In this document: positions 1 through 11,119 of the stretch, in pieces | Layout of the letters: every line of letters starts with the position of its first letter | Position numbering within the stretch: the first letter of the stretch is position 1 | From: Compostibacillus humi | Lineage (GTDB): Bacteria; Bacillota; Bacilli; Bacillales; Amphibacillaceae | Assembly (NCBI RefSeq): GCF_014637175.1 | Contig: NZ_BMEV01000016.1 | Coordinates: 1 to 53,095, forward strand | Length of the DNA stretch: 53,095 nucleotides | Direction: 5' to 3' | Position numbers and translations under genes: made by a program | Notes under the pieces: model-generated | The model's input: the letters and a program-made list of their open reading frames with translations, nothing else | What the model was told of the DNA's origin: nothing | Database searches by the model: none

Positions 1-124
1 AACAGAAATGGATTCTTTTTTCATTTATTTGATGCATGATCAAGTCAGATGAAACGCTTGATAAATAAGCATTCAAAAGTAATCAAAAGTTTTCTATGAA
101 TAATTCAGGATTAATATTGTTTAC

Positions 125-619
125 GTGACGTTATTTACCGTTCGCATGATTCTTACTTTAAAAGGATTGCGTTACGTTGCAGCTTTCGTCAGTATGATTG
201 AAGTAATAATTTATGTCGTCGGATTGGGCCTTGTCTTGGATAATTTAAATGAGATCCAAAACCTTATTGCTTATGCTATAGGATATGGGATCGGGGTAGT
301 AGCCGGGTCCTTGATCGAAGAAAAACTAGCTTTGGGATATATCACTGTTCATGTCGTATCTACAAATCCGGATCTTGCGTTTACAAGAAAAATACGGGAG
401 AAAGGATATGGAGTTACGAGCTGGTCTTCCTATGGAATGGATGGTGACCGGTTATCGATGGAAATACTAACTCCAAGAAAGTACGAATTGCGTCTGTACG
501 AACTGATCCAGGAAATAGACCCGAAAGCATTTATCATTTCCTATGAGCCGAAGCGGATTCATGGCGGCTTTTGGGTGAAACAAGTCCGTAAAGGAAAATT
601 AATGAAAAATAAAGATTGA
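125..619 (+). CDS. UPF0316/DUF2179-type membrane protein, 5' end apparently damaged
   Basis: The product resembles the YebE/UPF0316 family, a small integral membrane protein of unknown function. A hydrophobic N-terminal half (about residues 15-65, two membrane segments) precedes a soluble C-terminal DUF2179-like domain ([19 protein letters not shown], then [14 protein letters not shown]). The only usual start in frame is GTG at 125, with poor Shine-Dalgarno support. Family-like sequence continues upstream of it: codons 110-124 read I-N-I-V-Y ahead of VTLFTVR, as in relatives, until a TAA at 101-103. In another frame ATG 96 opens MNNSGLILF, which looks like the missing N-terminus. A small indel near 100-120 probably split the gene, or this is a sequencing error. 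The family assignment is fairly firm; the intactness of the gene is not. Confidence 0.7.
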   Translation: MTLFTVRMILTLKGLRYVAAFVSMIEVIIYVVGLGLVLDNLNEIQNLIAYAIGYGIGVVAGSLIEEKLALGYITVHVVSTNPDLAFTRKIREKGYGVTSWSSYGMDGDRLSMEILTPRKYELRLYELIQEIDPKAFIISYEPKRIHGGFWVKQVRKGKLMKNKD

Positions 620-751
620 TCATCTGCATACGGTTGGAGACAGCGCTTCAAAACATATCCTTCCTGTCCCTTCATAAAATATAATAAGGTTCAAAACTTT
701 TTAAAAATTATGGTAAAATAAAACTGATTAATTGGAAGGAGGGAGTAATGG

Positions 752-2158
752 ATGAAAAGTAGTTTTCCGATTATCCAAAGTCAATTTGCTCCACCGCCAA
801 TTAGACAAAAGTTCATTCAGCGAAGCCATGTAAATAAAAAGTTGACAACGGTAACCGAATACCCTTTGACGATCGTTTATGCCGGGGCCGGGTATGGCAA
901 AAGTACGGTCTTATCATTGTTTTTTCAACGTGCAAAGACAGCAGTCTCTTGGTATACAATTGCCAAAAATGATGATGATATTACCCTTTCATCCTGAAAT
1001 TGATATATGCGCTGAAAACAGCGTATCCATCCTTTGGCGAAGTGTTGCTCGGAAATATAAAAAACGCTTCCCAATATTTCTCTCTTGAGCAAATTTCCCA
1101 CATAGCAGCATCGTTTATTAACGAAATGATGGATTTTCGTGAGGAAACGATTATTGTTTTAGATGACTACCATCATGTCGCCCACTCCATTGAAATTGAA
1201 CACTTCCTGTTATTTTTAATCGAACATATGCCAACAAATCTCCATATTGTCCTTTCCACCCGCAGGAAACCAAAATGGGAAAGTTTGTCTAAATTGCGGG
1301 TTCAAGGGGACGTTTTGGAAATTTCCCAATACGACTTAGTATTTTCTCCAGATGAAATGACGTACATTTTAGAAGAAATATACCAAATTCCTCCGACGAA
1401 ACAGGAAATTTCAAAGATATACCAAATAACCGAAGGCTGGGCGATTGCCTTTCACCTGATTGCCCAGCAAATAAAAGCCGGAAATTCCCTCCACGTCGTT
1501 TTGAACAACCAAAAAAAATCATTGAAAGATCTATTTGACTATTTGGCAACGGAAGTTTTATCCCGGCAGTCTTTTATCATCCAGCAATTTCTAATTCAGT
1601 CGAGCATTTTAGACTATTTGTCTCCTGAATTATGTGATGAAATACTTGAAATTAACGCATCAAATGAAATTATAAAAGGCTTAATTGACCAAAATCTGTT
1701 TATCGTTGAAGGAGACAATGAATATTACCGTTATCATGCCCTTTTTAAAAGATTTTTAGTAAATATGTTAAAAAGGGATGAAGCTGAATATGTAAAACTT
1801 CATCGGCGAGTTGCTTTTTACTATGAACGGAAGGGAAATACGGAGCAGGCAATTTACCATTTTATGAAAATCGAAGACTTTGGCAAGGCATCGGTCCTGC
1901 TTTCAAAATTTGGCAAGGAAATGTTAGAGTCCGGGAGATTGCAGACATTATATGATTTGCTGCAGAACATCCCGATACGATATAAACAGGAATTCCCCAT
2001 TCTTTTTTACTATCAGGGGGAGGTTGAGCGGTATCGGTCCCGGTATGAAAATGCAAAGGAAAATTACGAAAAAGCATTCGAACGGACGGAGGATTCCTAC
2101 CTTGCCAGTGTAGCTCTGGAGGGGATAGCAAGAATTTATTTAGATACAATTCAGCCGG
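752..2158 (+). pseudogene. MalT-like LuxR-family regulator, frameshifted and lacking its C-terminus
   Basis: The N-terminus carries a STAND-type NTPase: Walker A AGAGYGKST at residues 44-52, then Walker B-like IIVLDDYHH. TPR-like helices follow (YYQGEVERYRSRYENAKENY). This is the layout of MalT-type ATP-dependent activators. The frame is broken near 985: the first frame stops at 995-997, while the next frame continues the protein as FILKLIYALK. One extra T around 985 would restore the reading. Homology ends near 2157 after ARIYLDTIQP, so the remaining TPRs and the LuxR helix-turn-helix are gone, and acyl-CoA ligase sequence begins at once in another frame. A good Shine-Dalgarno (ggaggga) precedes ATG 752. 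It cannot make a DNA-binding regulator. Confidence 0.8.
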
Positions 2159-2587
2159 ATCAACCGGCAGGAAGAAACAGCGGATACGCTGAAGAACGGC
2201 TGGGTTTATACGGGAGATTTGGCGAAACAGGATGAGGACGGTTACGTCTATATTGTCGGCAGGAAAAAGGAAATGATCATTACCGGAGGGGAAAACGTCT
2301 ATCCTCAGGAAATTGAATTTTGGCTATCGGAACATGAGGCAATTGAAGAAGCAGCGGTTATTGGATTGCCGGATGATTTATGGGGTGAAGCGGTGACAGC
2401 GTTTATCGTCGCAAAGGGAATATTGGAACAAGACGAATTAAAAGAATATTGCCGGAAGAAGCTCGCTTCCTATAAAATTCCGAAGCATTTTATTTACCTC
2501 GAAGAGCTTCCCAAAACAGAAGTTGGAAAAATTAATAAAAAGGAATTGGCAGCCACTGGCATAAAACAATTAAAGATAAAATCGTAA
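2159..2587 (+). pseudogene. C-terminal fragment of an acyl-CoA synthetase (AMP-binding enzyme)
   Basis: The reading frame gives N-R-Q-E-E-T-A-D-T-L-K-N-G-W-V-Y-T-G-D-L and then DEDGYVYIVGRKKEMIITGG. These are the conserved A7/A8 hinge motifs of ANL-superfamily acyl-CoA ligases. The C-terminal lid follows, ending in KTEVGKINKKEL with the usual catalytic lysine region. Only about 140 of the roughly 500 residues remain. The codons run open back to the junction at about 2157, where the MalT-like gene stops making sense. The two genes therefore look fused by one deletion that removed the 3' part of the regulator and the 5' part of the ligase. TTG 2219 is available but has no convincing ribosome-binding site. 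Confidence 0.75.
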
Positions 2588-2602
2588 TATTTCCGTTAAA
2601 TC

Positions 2603-2636
2603 CGAACAATAAATTTGGTAACGAATTAAATGTTCG
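2603..2636 (+). promoter_or_regulatory. Paired PurR boxes upstream of the pur operon
   Basis: CGAACAAT at 2603-2610 and its inverted partner AATGTTCG at 2629-2636 form the divergent PurBox pair known from Bacillus PurR targets. They lie just upstream of the -35 element. In this family PurR represses when PRPP is low. Seen: the inverted repeat and its position. Inferred: PurR binding. Confidence 0.8.
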
Positions 2637-2643
2637 TTTTTAA

Positions 2644-2672
2644 TTGACATACAACGATGCAATTGTTATGCT
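2644..2672 (+). promoter_or_regulatory. Sigma-A promoter of the purine operon
   Basis: TTGACA (2644-2649) and TATGCT (2667-2672) are separated by exactly 17 bp. The pair lies directly after the PurR boxes and before the riboswitch, so transcription should begin around 2680. Confidence 0.85.
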
Positions 2673-2700
2673 AAAATCAACAATAGCATATAGCCTTTTA

Positions 2701-2765
2701 CCTCATATAATTCTGGAATATGGCCAGAAGTTTCTACCTAGCACCGTAAATGCTGGACTATGAGG
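2701..2765 (+). promoter_or_regulatory. Guanine-class purine riboswitch aptamer
   Basis: P1 is formed by cctcata (2701-2707) with tatgagg (2759-2765). The core shows the purine aptamer signatures: ATATGGCC, AGTTTCTACC, CCGTAAATG and GGACTATG. The ligand-pairing base at 2758 is C, which specifies guanine/hypoxanthine; adenine aptamers have T there. It controls premature termination ahead of purE together with the hairpin at 2850-2896. Confidence 0.95.
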
Positions 2766-2849
2766 GAAGATGATTTCCTGTTCTAACCTTCCTAGTGTGT
2801 GAGACGGAAGGGTATGTCGATGTTGTTTCGTGTTTTCTATTGTCTATCG

Positions 2850-2896
2850 AATCTATTCATCTTTCCTCATTTTGGAAAGGGGAATAGATTTTTATT
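2850..2896 (+). terminator. Riboswitch-controlled attenuator before purE
   Basis: AATCTATTC (2850-2858) pairs with GAATAGATT (2882-2890), with TTTCC/GGAAA extending the stem and a T-rich tract after 2888. Guanine binding to the upstream aptamer should free this hairpin and end transcription 40 bp before purE. Confidence 0.8.
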
Positions 2897-2937
2897 TTGG
2901 GAAAAATATAGATAAATCTTATGGAAAGAGGGATTGA

Positions 2938-3429
2938 ATGGCTCAAGTAGGCGTCATTATGGGAAGTATTTCAGATTGGGAAACGATGCAGCATACATGT
3001 TCGGTTCTGGAAGAATTAGGCATACCGTATGAAAAAAACGTGATTTCTGCGCATCGCACCCCTGACGACATGTTTCAATATGCAAAAACTGCCCGCGAGC
3101 GGGGTTTAAAAGTAATTGTTGCTGGAGCGGGTGGAGCTGCCCACTTGCCGGGAATGGTAGCATCACAAACAACATTGCCCGTCATTGGGGTACCAGTCCA
3201 GTCGAAAGCGTTAAACGGGTTAGACTCCCTGCTGTCCATTGTACAAATGCCGGGCGGGGTTCCAACAGCAACTGTAGCGATTGGCGCTGCCGGGGCGAAA
3301 AATGCCGGAATTCTCGCGGCACAAATTATCGGGACATTTGATGCTCAAACAGCTGAAAGACTGGAAAACTACCGTGCAGCAATGCGGGAAATGGTGGAAG
3401 AAATGAGGGAAGAACTTGGGAAAAAATAA
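2938..3429 (+). CDS. purE: N5-carboxyaminoimidazole ribonucleotide mutase PurE
   Basis: PurE converts N5-CAIR to CAIR, working after PurK in IMP synthesis. The 163-residue length is normal for class I PurE. Visible motifs are GSISDW (residues 9-14), the substrate-binding SAHRTPD (37-43) and [10 protein letters not shown] (63-72). ATG 2938 follows the Shine-Dalgarno aaagaggg. It is the first gene of the operon and lies directly behind the guanine riboswitch attenuator. Its 3' end overlaps purK by 14 bp, consistent with translational coupling. Confidence 0.98.
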   Translation: MAQVGVIMGSISDWETMQHTCSVLEELGIPYEKNVISAHRTPDDMFQYAKTARERGLKVIVAGAGGAAHLPGMVASQTTLPVIGVPVQSKALNGLDSLLSIVQMPGGVPTATVAIGAAGAKNAGILAAQIIGTFDAQTAERLENYRAAMREMVEEMREELGKK

Positions 3430-4549
3430 GGCAGTGCTGCCTCCGCAAACGATCGGAATTATCGGCGGAGGTCAATTGGGCAGGATGATGGCATTCGCTG
3501 CAAGAGAGATGGGTTATCGCATCGTCGTCTTAGATCCGACTCCAAATTGTCCGACAGCTCAAGTTGCCGATGAACAAATTGTTGCTCCTTATGATGACGA
3601 GTACGGCATTCAGCGGCTGACGGAATTAAGCGATGTTGTCACGTATGAATTTGAAAACGTCGATTTAGAAATGGCTTCCTTTATTGAGAAGCAGGGGAAA
3701 CTTCCGCAAGGCGCTTTTCCGCTGGAAATTACGCAAAACCGGGAAAAAGAGAAACGTCTGTTAGAAGAATTGCAGCTTCCTATTCCAATGTTTGCCATCG
3801 TACATAATGGCGAGGAACTGGAAAAGGCACTGGCGGATTTCTCCTATCCTGTCGTCGTTAAAACATGCCGCGGCGGTTACGACGGAAAAGGACAGTTGAA
3901 ATTAGATTCGGAAGACGATATCCCGGCCGTGAAGCAATTTGTTGATGAAGCGGAACATTGCATTGTTGAGGAATGGATCCCTTTTGAGAAAGAAGTATCT
4001 GTTGTTTTTACAAGGTCTCAAGCGGGAGAAATTACGTTTTTTCCATTGGCGGAAAATATTCATAAAGATCATATTTTGTTTCAAACAATTGCCCCCGCGC
4101 GGGTTAGTACTGACGTTCAAAAGAAAGCGTATGAGGCAGCCCGGTTAATTGCTGAGAAAATCGGTGTGGTCGGCACTTTTGCAGTGGAGATGTTTGTGAA
4201 AGAAGGAGATATTTTTATTAATGAAATGGCTCCTAGACCCCATAATTCCGGACATTACACGATCGAAGCATGCAATGTATCCCAGTTTAAGCAGCATATT
4301 CGTGCTATTTGCCAGCTGCCGCTAATGGAAATTGACATGGTTAAGCCGGCGGTGATGCAAAATATTCTCGGGGAAGATATGCCCTTCGTTTTAGAAAAGA
4401 TGATTCATGAAAAGGATGGAATTGTTCATCTGTACGGCAAAGAAGAAATAAAAGAAAAAAGAAAAATGGGACATATTACTATTGTAGGAACTTCATTGGA
4501 AAAGATTATGGAACAGGCAGATTCATGGAGGAGGCAGGATTATGATTGA
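3416..4549 (+). CDS. purK: N5-carboxyaminoimidazole ribonucleotide synthase PurK
   Basis: This ATP-grasp enzyme makes N5-CAIR from AIR, bicarbonate and ATP, feeding PurE. An N-terminal Rossmann-like segment has [10 protein letters not shown] (residues 14-23). The ATP-grasp core shows [14 protein letters not shown] and [11 protein letters not shown], and the conserved [17 protein letters not shown] sits near residue 270. TTG 3416 is the start used here; it lies inside the end of purE, as is usual for this operon. The final codons overlap the purB ATG. At 377 residues it is full length. Confidence 0.97.
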   Translation: MGKNKAVLPPQTIGIIGGGQLGRMMAFAAREMGYRIVVLDPTPNCPTAQVADEQIVAPYDDEYGIQRLTELSDVVTYEFENVDLEMASFIEKQGKLPQGAFPLEITQNREKEKRLLEELQLPIPMFAIVHNGEELEKALADFSYPVVVKTCRGGYDGKGQLKLDSEDDIPAVKQFVDEAEHCIVEEWIPFEKEVSVVFTRSQAGEITFFPLAENIHKDHILFQTIAPARVSTDVQKKAYEAARLIAEKIGVVGTFAVEMFVKEGDIFINEMAPRPHNSGHYTIEACNVSQFKQHIRAICQLPLMEIDMVKPAVMQNILGEDMPFVLEKMIHEKDGIVHLYGKEEIKEKRKMGHITIVGTSLEKIMEQADSWRRQDYD

Positions 4550-5846
4550 ACGATATACAAGGGAAGAAATGGGGAAAATTTGGACTGAAGAAAATAAATT
4601 TAAAGCGTGGCTGGAAGTAGAAATTTTAGCTTGCGAAGCTTGGAGCGAGCTTGGAGTAATTCCGAAAGAAGACGTCCGGACTTTACGGGAGCGGGCATCT
4701 TTCCAAATTGATCGGATTTATGAAATCGAAAAAGAAACCCGCCACGATGTCGTTGCATTTACCCGCGCCGTTTCCGAAACGTTAGGAGAGGAAAAGAAAT
4801 GGGTCCATTACGGCCTGACATCAACGGACGTCGTTGATACTGCCCTTTCCTATTTGCTGAAACAGGCAAATGAAATTATTCGCAAGGACTTGCATCGATT
4901 TATTGAGATTTTAAAAAACAAAGCAATTGAACATAAACATACGGTTATGATGGGCCGTACCCATGGGGTTCATGCAGAGCCGACAACGTTTGGTCTGAAA
5001 CTAGCCCTTTGGTATGAAGAAATGAAAAGAAATTTAGAGCGATTCGAATTAGCAGCAAAATATGTCGAATATGGAAAAATATCTGGAGCGGTAGGAACCT
5101 ATGCCAATATCGACCCGTTCGTGGAAAAATATGTTTGCGAAAAATTAGGCCTTACTCCTGCTCCTGTTTCTACCCAAACGCTGCAGCGGGACCGTCATGC
5201 TGCCTATTTATCAGCGCTAGCACTGATTGCTACTTCTATTGAAAAATTTGCTACTGAAATTCGCGGGCTGCAAAAAACGGAAACCCGGGAAGTGGAAGAG
5301 CAGTTTGCAAAGGGACAAAAAGGTTCGTCTGCCATGCCTCATAAGCGGAATCCAATCGGTTCGGAAAACATGACAGGAATGGCCCGGGTCGTCCGCGGCT
5401 ATATGATGACCGCTTATGAAAATGTTTCCCTTTGGCATGAACGGGATATTTCCCATTCTTCTGCGGAACGAATCATATTGCCAGATGCAACGATTGCCAT
5501 CAATTATATGTTAAACCGTTTCGGCAATATCGTGAAAAACTTGACTGTTTTCCCGGAAAATATGAAACGGAATATCGATAAAACTCACGGTGTGATATTC
5601 TCTCAGCGGGTCTTGCTGAAATTAATTGACAAAGGCTTATCCCGGGAAAAGGCCTATGATATCGTTCAGCCGAAAGCGATGGAAGCCTGGGAAACGGAAT
5701 CATCGTTTAAACAGTTAGTAGCACAGGATGAAACAATCAGCAAATGGCTATCGAAAGAAGAAATCGAGGATTGTTTTGATTATACGTACCATTTGAAAAA
5801 TGTGGATTACATTTTTGACCGAATCGGTTTAGCGGAAGGTGAATAA
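4542..5846 (+). CDS. purB: Adenylosuccinate lyase PurB
   Basis: PurB cleaves SAICAR to AICAR and adenylosuccinate to AMP, so it serves both the main pathway and the AMP branch. It belongs to the fumarase/aspartase superfamily. Motifs are [12 protein letters not shown] (about residue 88), [14 protein letters not shown] (about 138) and the mobile catalytic signature [11 protein letters not shown] (261-271). The 434-residue length is close to other Bacillus PurB proteins. ATG 4542 overlaps the end of purK by 8 bp, and ggaggcagg precedes it. Confidence 0.98.
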   Translation: MIERYTREEMGKIWTEENKFKAWLEVEILACEAWSELGVIPKEDVRTLRERASFQIDRIYEIEKETRHDVVAFTRAVSETLGEEKKWVHYGLTSTDVVDTALSYLLKQANEIIRKDLHRFIEILKNKAIEHKHTVMMGRTHGVHAEPTTFGLKLALWYEEMKRNLERFELAAKYVEYGKISGAVGTYANIDPFVEKYVCEKLGLTPAPVSTQTLQRDRHAAYLSALALIATSIEKFATEIRGLQKTETREVEEQFAKGQKGSSAMPHKRNPIGSENMTGMARVVRGYMMTAYENVSLWHERDISHSSAERIILPDATIAINYMLNRFGNIVKNLTVFPENMKRNIDKTHGVIFSQRVLLKLIDKGLSREKAYDIVQPKAMEAWETESSFKQLVAQDETISKWLSKEEIEDCFDYTYHLKNVDYIFDRIGLAEGE

Positions 5847-5847
5847 T

Positions 5848-6558
5848 TTGAAATCAACCTTATTGTATGAAGGCAAGGCGAAAAAGGTCTATTTTGTCGA
5901 AGGGGATTCAGAAAAGCTGATTTTGTCTTACAAAGATGATGCTACCGCATTTAACGGCAAAAAAAAATCAGTTTTTCCGGGAAAAGGGAAGTTAAATAAT
6001 GAAATATCAGCAGCAATATTTGAATATTTGCAGGATCAAGGCATTTCCAGCCATTTTGTCCAAAAGCTGAATGAAACAGAACAGCTTGTCTATCAAACTG
6101 AAATTATTCCGCTGGAAGTCGTAGTGCGCAATATTGCAGCTGGAAGCATTACGAGACGGCTTCCAATCGAAGAAAAGACCGTTTTTCCTAAGCCGTTAGT
6201 AGAATTTTATTATAAAAGTGATATATGGGATGATCCTCTTATTAACGATGACCATGCCTGCATTTTAACAGGACTTTCCCTCCATGAACTGAAAGAGATA
6301 AAGGATAATGCTCTAAAGATTAATGATCAGCTGCGCAAGCTTTTTGCGGGAATAAATCTTACACTCGTAGATTTCAAGCTGGAATTTGGGAAACGGAAAA
6401 ATACGATTATACTTGCAGACGAAATCTCCCCAGATACATGCCGGTTATGGGATAAGGATACGATGGAACCGCTGGATAAAGATGTGTTTCGCAAAGGTAC
6501 TGGGAATTTATTGGAAGTGTATCAAGAACTATTAAACAGGTTGGAGGCAATTCGATGA
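5848..6558 (+). CDS. purC: SAICAR synthetase PurC
   Basis: PurC joins CAIR and aspartate using ATP. Motifs include LLYEGKAKK at the N-terminus, PLEVVVRNIAAGS, and DEISPDTCRLWD near the C-terminus. Two starts are possible. GTG 5839 overlaps purB and gives [12 protein letters not shown], but it touches its own Shine-Dalgarno. TTG 5848 sits 5-6 bp after ggaaggtga, which is better placed, so I use it (236 residues). The last 4 bases overlap the purS ATG. Confidence 0.95.
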   Translation: MKSTLLYEGKAKKVYFVEGDSEKLILSYKDDATAFNGKKKSVFPGKGKLNNEISAAIFEYLQDQGISSHFVQKLNETEQLVYQTEIIPLEVVVRNIAAGSITRRLPIEEKTVFPKPLVEFYYKSDIWDDPLINDDHACILTGLSLHELKEIKDNALKINDQLRKLFAGINLTLVDFKLEFGKRKNTIILADEISPDTCRLWDKDTMEPLDKDVFRKGTGNLLEVYQELLNRLEAIR

Positions 6559-6809
6559 AAAAGAAAGTGAAAGTATATGTATCTTTAAAACAAGGTGTGC
6601 TGGATCCGCAAGGCAAAACGATTGAGTCTTCTCTTCATTCTTTAGGTTTTAAGGAAGCGGCAAATGTGAGAGTGGGTAAAGTCATTGAATTTGAGATTGC
6701 TGAAAGTGCAGATTTGGAGAATCAGATTCATGATATGTGCAAGAAATTGCTGGCAAATCCGGTAATGGAAGACTACCGGTTTGAAGTGGAGGAGGTTGTA
6801 CGCCCGTGA
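6555..6809 (+). CDS. purS: FGAM synthase subunit PurS
   Basis: PurS is the small structural subunit of the three-part formylglycinamidine ribonucleotide synthase (PurS, PurQ, PurL) of Gram-positive bacteria. The 84-residue protein shows the family pattern [20 protein letters not shown] and [15 protein letters not shown] overlaps couple it to purC before and purQ after, which fits equimolar synthesis of the complex. Confidence 0.97.
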   Translation: MKKKVKVYVSLKQGVLDPQGKTIESSLHSLGFKEAANVRVGKVIEFEIAESADLENQIHDMCKKLLANPVMEDYRFEVEEVVRP

Positions 6810-7489
6810 AGTTTGCTGTCATCGTTTTTCCCGGCTCCAACTGTGACCGGGATATGCACTATGCTGTAAAAGATGTTCTAGGGGCAGAAGCAGAATTTGT
6901 CTGGTACGAAGATGAGTGCGATTTAGAGAAATATGACGGGATTCTTATTCCTGGCGGCTTTTCCTATGGAGATTATTTGCGGTCCGGGGCTATCGCAGCA
7001 ACGGCGGAGATTATGGAGCAAGTAAAGGAACAGGCGGAAAAAGGAAAACCGGTGTTGGGCGTTTGCAACGGATTCCAAATTTTGACCGAGGCGGGACTGC
7101 TGCCGGGAGCGCTGATGCGGAATAAAGATTTATCATTTATTTGCCGAAATCAGCGTCTCGTAGTTGAAAATAATGAAACGATGTTTACATCCCAGTACGG
7201 AAAAGGACAAATTGTGCAGTTTCCGATTGCTCATGGAGAGGGAAATTACTTCTGTGATGAAGATACATTAGCAGAATTAAAAAGAAATAATCAAATCGTC
7301 TTTACTTACGAATCAAATCCGAATGGTTCAGTGGAAAACATCGCTGGGATTGTGAATAAAGAAGGCAATGTTCTCGGCATGATGCCCCATCCGGAACGAG
7401 CTGTTGATAAATGGCTTGGCAGCGAGGATGGCATTCGTTTATTTCAATCGATACTGGAAAATTGGAGGAAGACCTATGTTGCAAACTGA
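6806..7489 (+). CDS. purQ: FGAM synthase glutaminase subunit PurQ
   Basis: PurQ is the class I glutamine amidotransferase that supplies ammonia to PurL. The nucleophile is Cys87 in GVCNGFQIL. The remaining catalytic pair is His195 and Glu197 in [10 protein letters not shown]. The N-terminus has the family motif FPGSNCDRD. The start is GTG 6806, overlapping purS by 4 bp. The end overlaps purL by 14 bp. Length (227) is typical. Confidence 0.98.
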   Translation: MKFAVIVFPGSNCDRDMHYAVKDVLGAEAEFVWYEDECDLEKYDGILIPGGFSYGDYLRSGAIAATAEIMEQVKEQAEKGKPVLGVCNGFQILTEAGLLPGALMRNKDLSFICRNQRLVVENNETMFTSQYGKGQIVQFPIAHGEGNYFCDEDTLAELKRNNQIVFTYESNPNGSVENIAGIVNKEGNVLGMMPHPERAVDKWLGSEDGIRLFQSILENWRKTYVAN

Positions 7490-9701
7490 GATTAGTCCGG
7501 AACAAATTGAAGAGCGGAAAGTGTACCGGGAAATGGGGCTTTCCGATGAGGAATATGAAAATGTGAAGAAAATTTTAGGAAGACGTCCTAATTTTACGGA
7601 AACAGGGATTTTCTCGGTTATGTGGTCGGAACATTGCAGCTATAAAACGTCCAAACCGTTATTGAAAAAATTTCCGACAAAAGGTCCCCATGTGCTGCAG
7701 GGTCCGGGAGAAGGTGCTGGAGTTGTTGATATTGGCGACAATGAAGCCGTTGTTTTCAAAATCGAGAGTCACAACCATCCGTCGGCAGTAGAGCCATATC
7801 AAGGGGCAGCCACCGGCGTTGGAGGGATATTGCGGGATATTTTTTCCATGGGTGCCCGCCCAATCGCTTCATTAAACTCTTTGCGATTTGGCAATTTAAA
7901 TACAGAAAGAACGAAATATTTATTTTCCGAAGTAGTGAGCGGCATTGCCGGATATGGGAACTGTGTCGGAGTTCCGACGGTAGGCGGCGAAGTTCAGTTT
8001 GATGATTGCTACGAAGAAAACCCGCTTGTAAATGCCATGTCCGTTGGTCTGATTCGCCACGACGAAATTCAAAAAGGTCAGGCAAAAGGGGTAGGGAATA
8101 CGGTAATCTATGCCGGACCGCCTACTGGAAGGGACGGAATCCACGGTGCCACTTTTGCATCCGATGATCTAGCAGAAGATGCAGATAAAGATCGTCCTTC
8201 TGTACAAGTCGGGGATCCTTTCATGGGCAAACTGCAAATCGAAGCTTGCTTAGAAGTGATAAAATCTGATGCCCTTGTCGGAATACAAGATATGGGTGCA
8301 GCCGGCCTTACTTCTTCCGCCAGTGAAATGGCCAGCAAAGCAGGTACCGGAATTGAGATGAATTTAGATTTAGTCCCTCAACGGGAAGAAAATATGACTG
8401 CCTATGAAATGATGCTTTCCGAGTCCCAAGAGCGGATGCTCCTCGTTGTGAAAAAGGGAAGAGAGCAGGAAATTATCGATGTGTTTACGAAATACGGACT
8501 AAAGGCAGTTGCAATTGGAGAAGTTATCGAGGAAAAAGTTTTCCGCATTAAACATCATGGAGAAGTGGTGGCAGACATCCCGGTAGATGCGTTAGCAGAA
8601 GATGCACCTGTTTATTACTTGCCGTCAGAAGAGCCTGCCTATTTCCGGGAGTTTCAGAAGATGGAAAATGCAATTCCGGAAGTCGAGAATCACGAGAAAA
8701 TGCTTAGGACTTTGCTTCAGCAGCCGACGATTGCAAGCAAAGAATGGGTTTACGAAAAGTATGATTCGATGGTTCAAACCAATACGGTTGCAGGTCCAGG
8801 TTCCGATGCAGCGGTCGTTCGGATAAAAGGCAGAGATAAAGCGATTGCCATTACGACCGACGGGAATTCACGATACATCTATTTAGACCCGGAGACAGGC
8901 GGGAAAATTGCCGTAGCAGAAGCAGCCCGGAATATCGTTTGTTCGGGAGCAACCCCGCTCGCAATTACGGACGGACTAAACTTTGGCAATCCGACAAATC
9001 CGGAAATTTACTGGCAAATGGAAAAGACGGTTGATGGAATGAGTGCGGCTTGTGAGAAGCTGCAAACTCCGGTCATTGGCGGCAATGTCTCCCTTTATAA
9101 CCAGTCGAAAGGGAAAGCAATTTTCCCTACGCCTATTGTCGGTATGGTCGGGCTAATTGAATCCCTCGAACATGTCACGCCGAGCTTTTTCCAAGAGGCA
9201 GGGGATTTGATTTACGTAATCGGAGATGCAGAAGCAGAATTTGGCGGCAGTGAATTACAGAACGTTGTCAATGGAAAATATGAGGGCAAAGCACCTGCCC
9301 TTGATTTAGATAAAGAAGCAAAAAGGCAATCCCAATTATTAAAGGCGATCAGGTCTGGTATCGTTGTGTCTGCCCATGATATTGCAGAAGGCGGTCTGGC
9401 TGTTGCACTTGCTGAGAAGCTTTTTTCCGGCAAGAATTTAGGAGCGGAAGTCGAACTTGCCGGAAATCCTACGGTTGAACTGTTTAGTGAAACCCAATCC
9501 CGTTTCATTGTATCGGTTAAACCGGAAAATAAAGATGCCTTTGAAGCAATCGTTGATGATGCAAAACAAATTGGTACGGTGACTGCAAGCGGCGAGCTTG
9601 TCATTCACGTGGACGGAGAAGAGGTAGTGAACCAATCTGCAGAACAGTTGCAAGCATTGTGGAAGGGAGCCATCCCATGCAGGCTGAAATCAAAGGAATA
9701 A
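7476..9701 (+). CDS. purL: FGAM synthase catalytic subunit PurL
   Basis: PurL catalyses ATP-dependent conversion of FGAR to FGAM with ammonia from PurQ. It is the small (bacterial) PurL of 741 residues, with two AIRS-like halves. Active-site sequences are [11 protein letters not shown] near the N-terminus, [21 protein letters not shown] (split here at residues 97-117) and [14 protein letters not shown] in the C-terminal half. ATG 7476 follows ggaggaagacct and lies inside purQ. An in-frame extension to 7404 would have no ribosome-binding site and does not match the family. Confidence 0.98.
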   Translation: MLQTEISPEQIEERKVYREMGLSDEEYENVKKILGRRPNFTETGIFSVMWSEHCSYKTSKPLLKKFPTKGPHVLQGPGEGAGVVDIGDNEAVVFKIESHNHPSAVEPYQGAATGVGGILRDIFSMGARPIASLNSLRFGNLNTERTKYLFSEVVSGIAGYGNCVGVPTVGGEVQFDDCYEENPLVNAMSVGLIRHDEIQKGQAKGVGNTVIYAGPPTGRDGIHGATFASDDLAEDADKDRPSVQVGDPFMGKLQIEACLEVIKSDALVGIQDMGAAGLTSSASEMASKAGTGIEMNLDLVPQREENMTAYEMMLSESQERMLLVVKKGREQEIIDVFTKYGLKAVAIGEVIEEKVFRIKHHGEVVADIPVDALAEDAPVYYLPSEEPAYFREFQKMENAIPEVENHEKMLRTLLQQPTIASKEWVYEKYDSMVQTNTVAGPGSDAAVVRIKGRDKAIAITTDGNSRYIYLDPETGGKIAVAEAARNIVCSGATPLAITDGLNFGNPTNPEIYWQMEKTVDGMSAACEKLQTPVIGGNVSLYNQSKGKAIFPTPIVGMVGLIESLEHVTPSFFQEAGDLIYVIGDAEAEFGGSELQNVVNGKYEGKAPALDLDKEAKRQSQLLKAIRSGIVVSAHDIAEGGLAVALAEKLFSGKNLGAEVELAGNPTVELFSETQSRFIVSVKPENKDAFEAIVDDAKQIGTVTASGELVIHVDGEEVVNQSAEQLQALWKGAIPCRLKSKE

Positions 9702-11119
9702 ATGAAGAATGCGGCATTTTTGGTATTTGGGGTCATGAAAAGGCTGCAGAACTGACATATTACGGATTACACGCCATGCAGCATCGGGGCCAGGAAGGAG
9801 CGGGCGTCGTTGTCAATGACGGCAAGCGTCTGAAAGGCCATAAAGGGCTCGGCTTAGTGAACGATGTATTTAAACAGATGGATTTTTGTGATTTTCCTGG
9901 GGAAGTCGCTATTGGCCATGTCCGTTATTCCACCCAAGGCGGAAAAGTAATCGAAAATGTCCAGCCGCTGCTTTTTCATTCGCAAAAAGGCGGGATGGCC
10001 CTTGCCCAAAACGGAAGCATCATGAATGCCTACCAGCTACGGGGTGAGCTGGAAGAGCAGGGAAGTATTATGCAAACCTCTTCGGATACAGAAGTGTTAG
10101 CCCATTTAATTAAAAAGGGCGGAAGAGAAGTGTCTGCGTCGTCCATTGCCGATGCATTAAATAAAATCGAAGGTGCCTACACCTTCCTTATTCTGACGGA
10201 GAAGAAAATGTATGCTGCCCTTGACCCGTCAGGGATACATCCGTTATCCATCGGCAGACTGAAGGATGCGTACGTCGTTGCATCGGAAACGTGCGCTTTT
10301 GACCAAATCGGCGCCGCTTTTTTAAGGGAAGTACTTCCTGGAGAATTAGTGACGATCAGCGATGAAGGAATTCAAACAGAAAGATTTGCCTTCCGTAAGC
10401 AGCGGAAACTGTGTGCCATGGAATATGTATATTTATCGCGGCCGGACAGTAATTTGAATCACGTTAATGTTCATACTTCCCGCAAAGAAATGGGAAAAGA
10501 ATTGGCTAGAGAAGCTCCTGCCGACGCCGACATAGTCATTGGCGTGCCAGACTCGAGCATATCCGCTGCCATCGGGTATGCAGAAGAGATTGGACTTCCC
10601 TATGAAATGGGAATAATTAAAAACCGATACGTCGGGAGAACTTTTATTAAACCATCGCAGCAGCTGCGGGAACAAGGGGTAAAAATGAAATTATCCCCGG
10701 TCCGCGGAATTATTGAAGGGAAACGGGTTGTAATGATCGATGATTCCATTGTCCGCGGAACGACGAGCAAGCGGATTGTAAACTTATTAAAAGATGCCGG
10801 GGCGGAAGAAGTGCATGTGCGAATTGCCTCCCCGCCAATTCTTTACCCTTGTTTTTACGGAATTGATATGTCTACAAGAAAGGAATTAATTGCTGCCAAC
10901 CATACTTTAGATGAAATATGCGACATCATCGGGGCAGACAGTGTAGCCTATCTTTCAGAAGAAGGATTGGAAAAAGCAATTGTAAAAAGCAAAACGATTC
11001 ACCAAGGAATATGCACGGCTTGTATGACCGGAGAATACCCGGTGCCTCTCCCTGATGACGCATTTGATAAAGTGCGGGAGGAGACAAGTGCCAGCGGAAG
11101 GAGTGAAGGCAATGTCTGA
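9677..11119 (+). CDS. purF: Glutamine PRPP amidotransferase PurF
   Basis: PurF is the first committed enzyme of purine synthesis. It makes phosphoribosylamine from PRPP and glutamine and is normally feedback-inhibited by [17 protein letters not shown] is the propeptide removed to expose Cys12 as the Ntn nucleophile ([10 protein letters not shown]). The PRPP loop is [14 protein letters not shown]. Cysteines in [16 protein letters not shown] and GICTACMTG match the 4Fe-4S ligands of the Bacillus-type enzyme. ATG 9677 has the Shine-Dalgarno gaaggga. It overlaps purL by 25 bp and purM by 8 bp. The encoded precursor is 480 residues. Confidence 0.97.
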   Translation: MQAEIKGINEECGIFGIWGHEKAAELTYYGLHAMQHRGQEGAGVVVNDGKRLKGHKGLGLVNDVFKQMDFCDFPGEVAIGHVRYSTQGGKVIENVQPLLFHSQKGGMALAQNGSIMNAYQLRGELEEQGSIMQTSSDTEVLAHLIKKGGREVSASSIADALNKIEGAYTFLILTEKKMYAALDPSGIHPLSIGRLKDAYVVASETCAFDQIGAAFLREVLPGELVTISDEGIQTERFAFRKQRKLCAMEYVYLSRPDSNLNHVNVHTSRKEMGKELAREAPADADIVIGVPDSSISAAIGYAEEIGLPYEMGIIKNRYVGRTFIKPSQQLREQGVKMKLSPVRGIIEGKRVVMIDDSIVRGTTSKRIVNLLKDAGAEEVHVRIASPPILYPCFYGIDMSTRKELIAANHTLDEICDIIGADSVAYLSEEGLEKAIVKSKTIHQGICTACMTGEYPVPLPDDAFDKVREETSASGRSEGNV

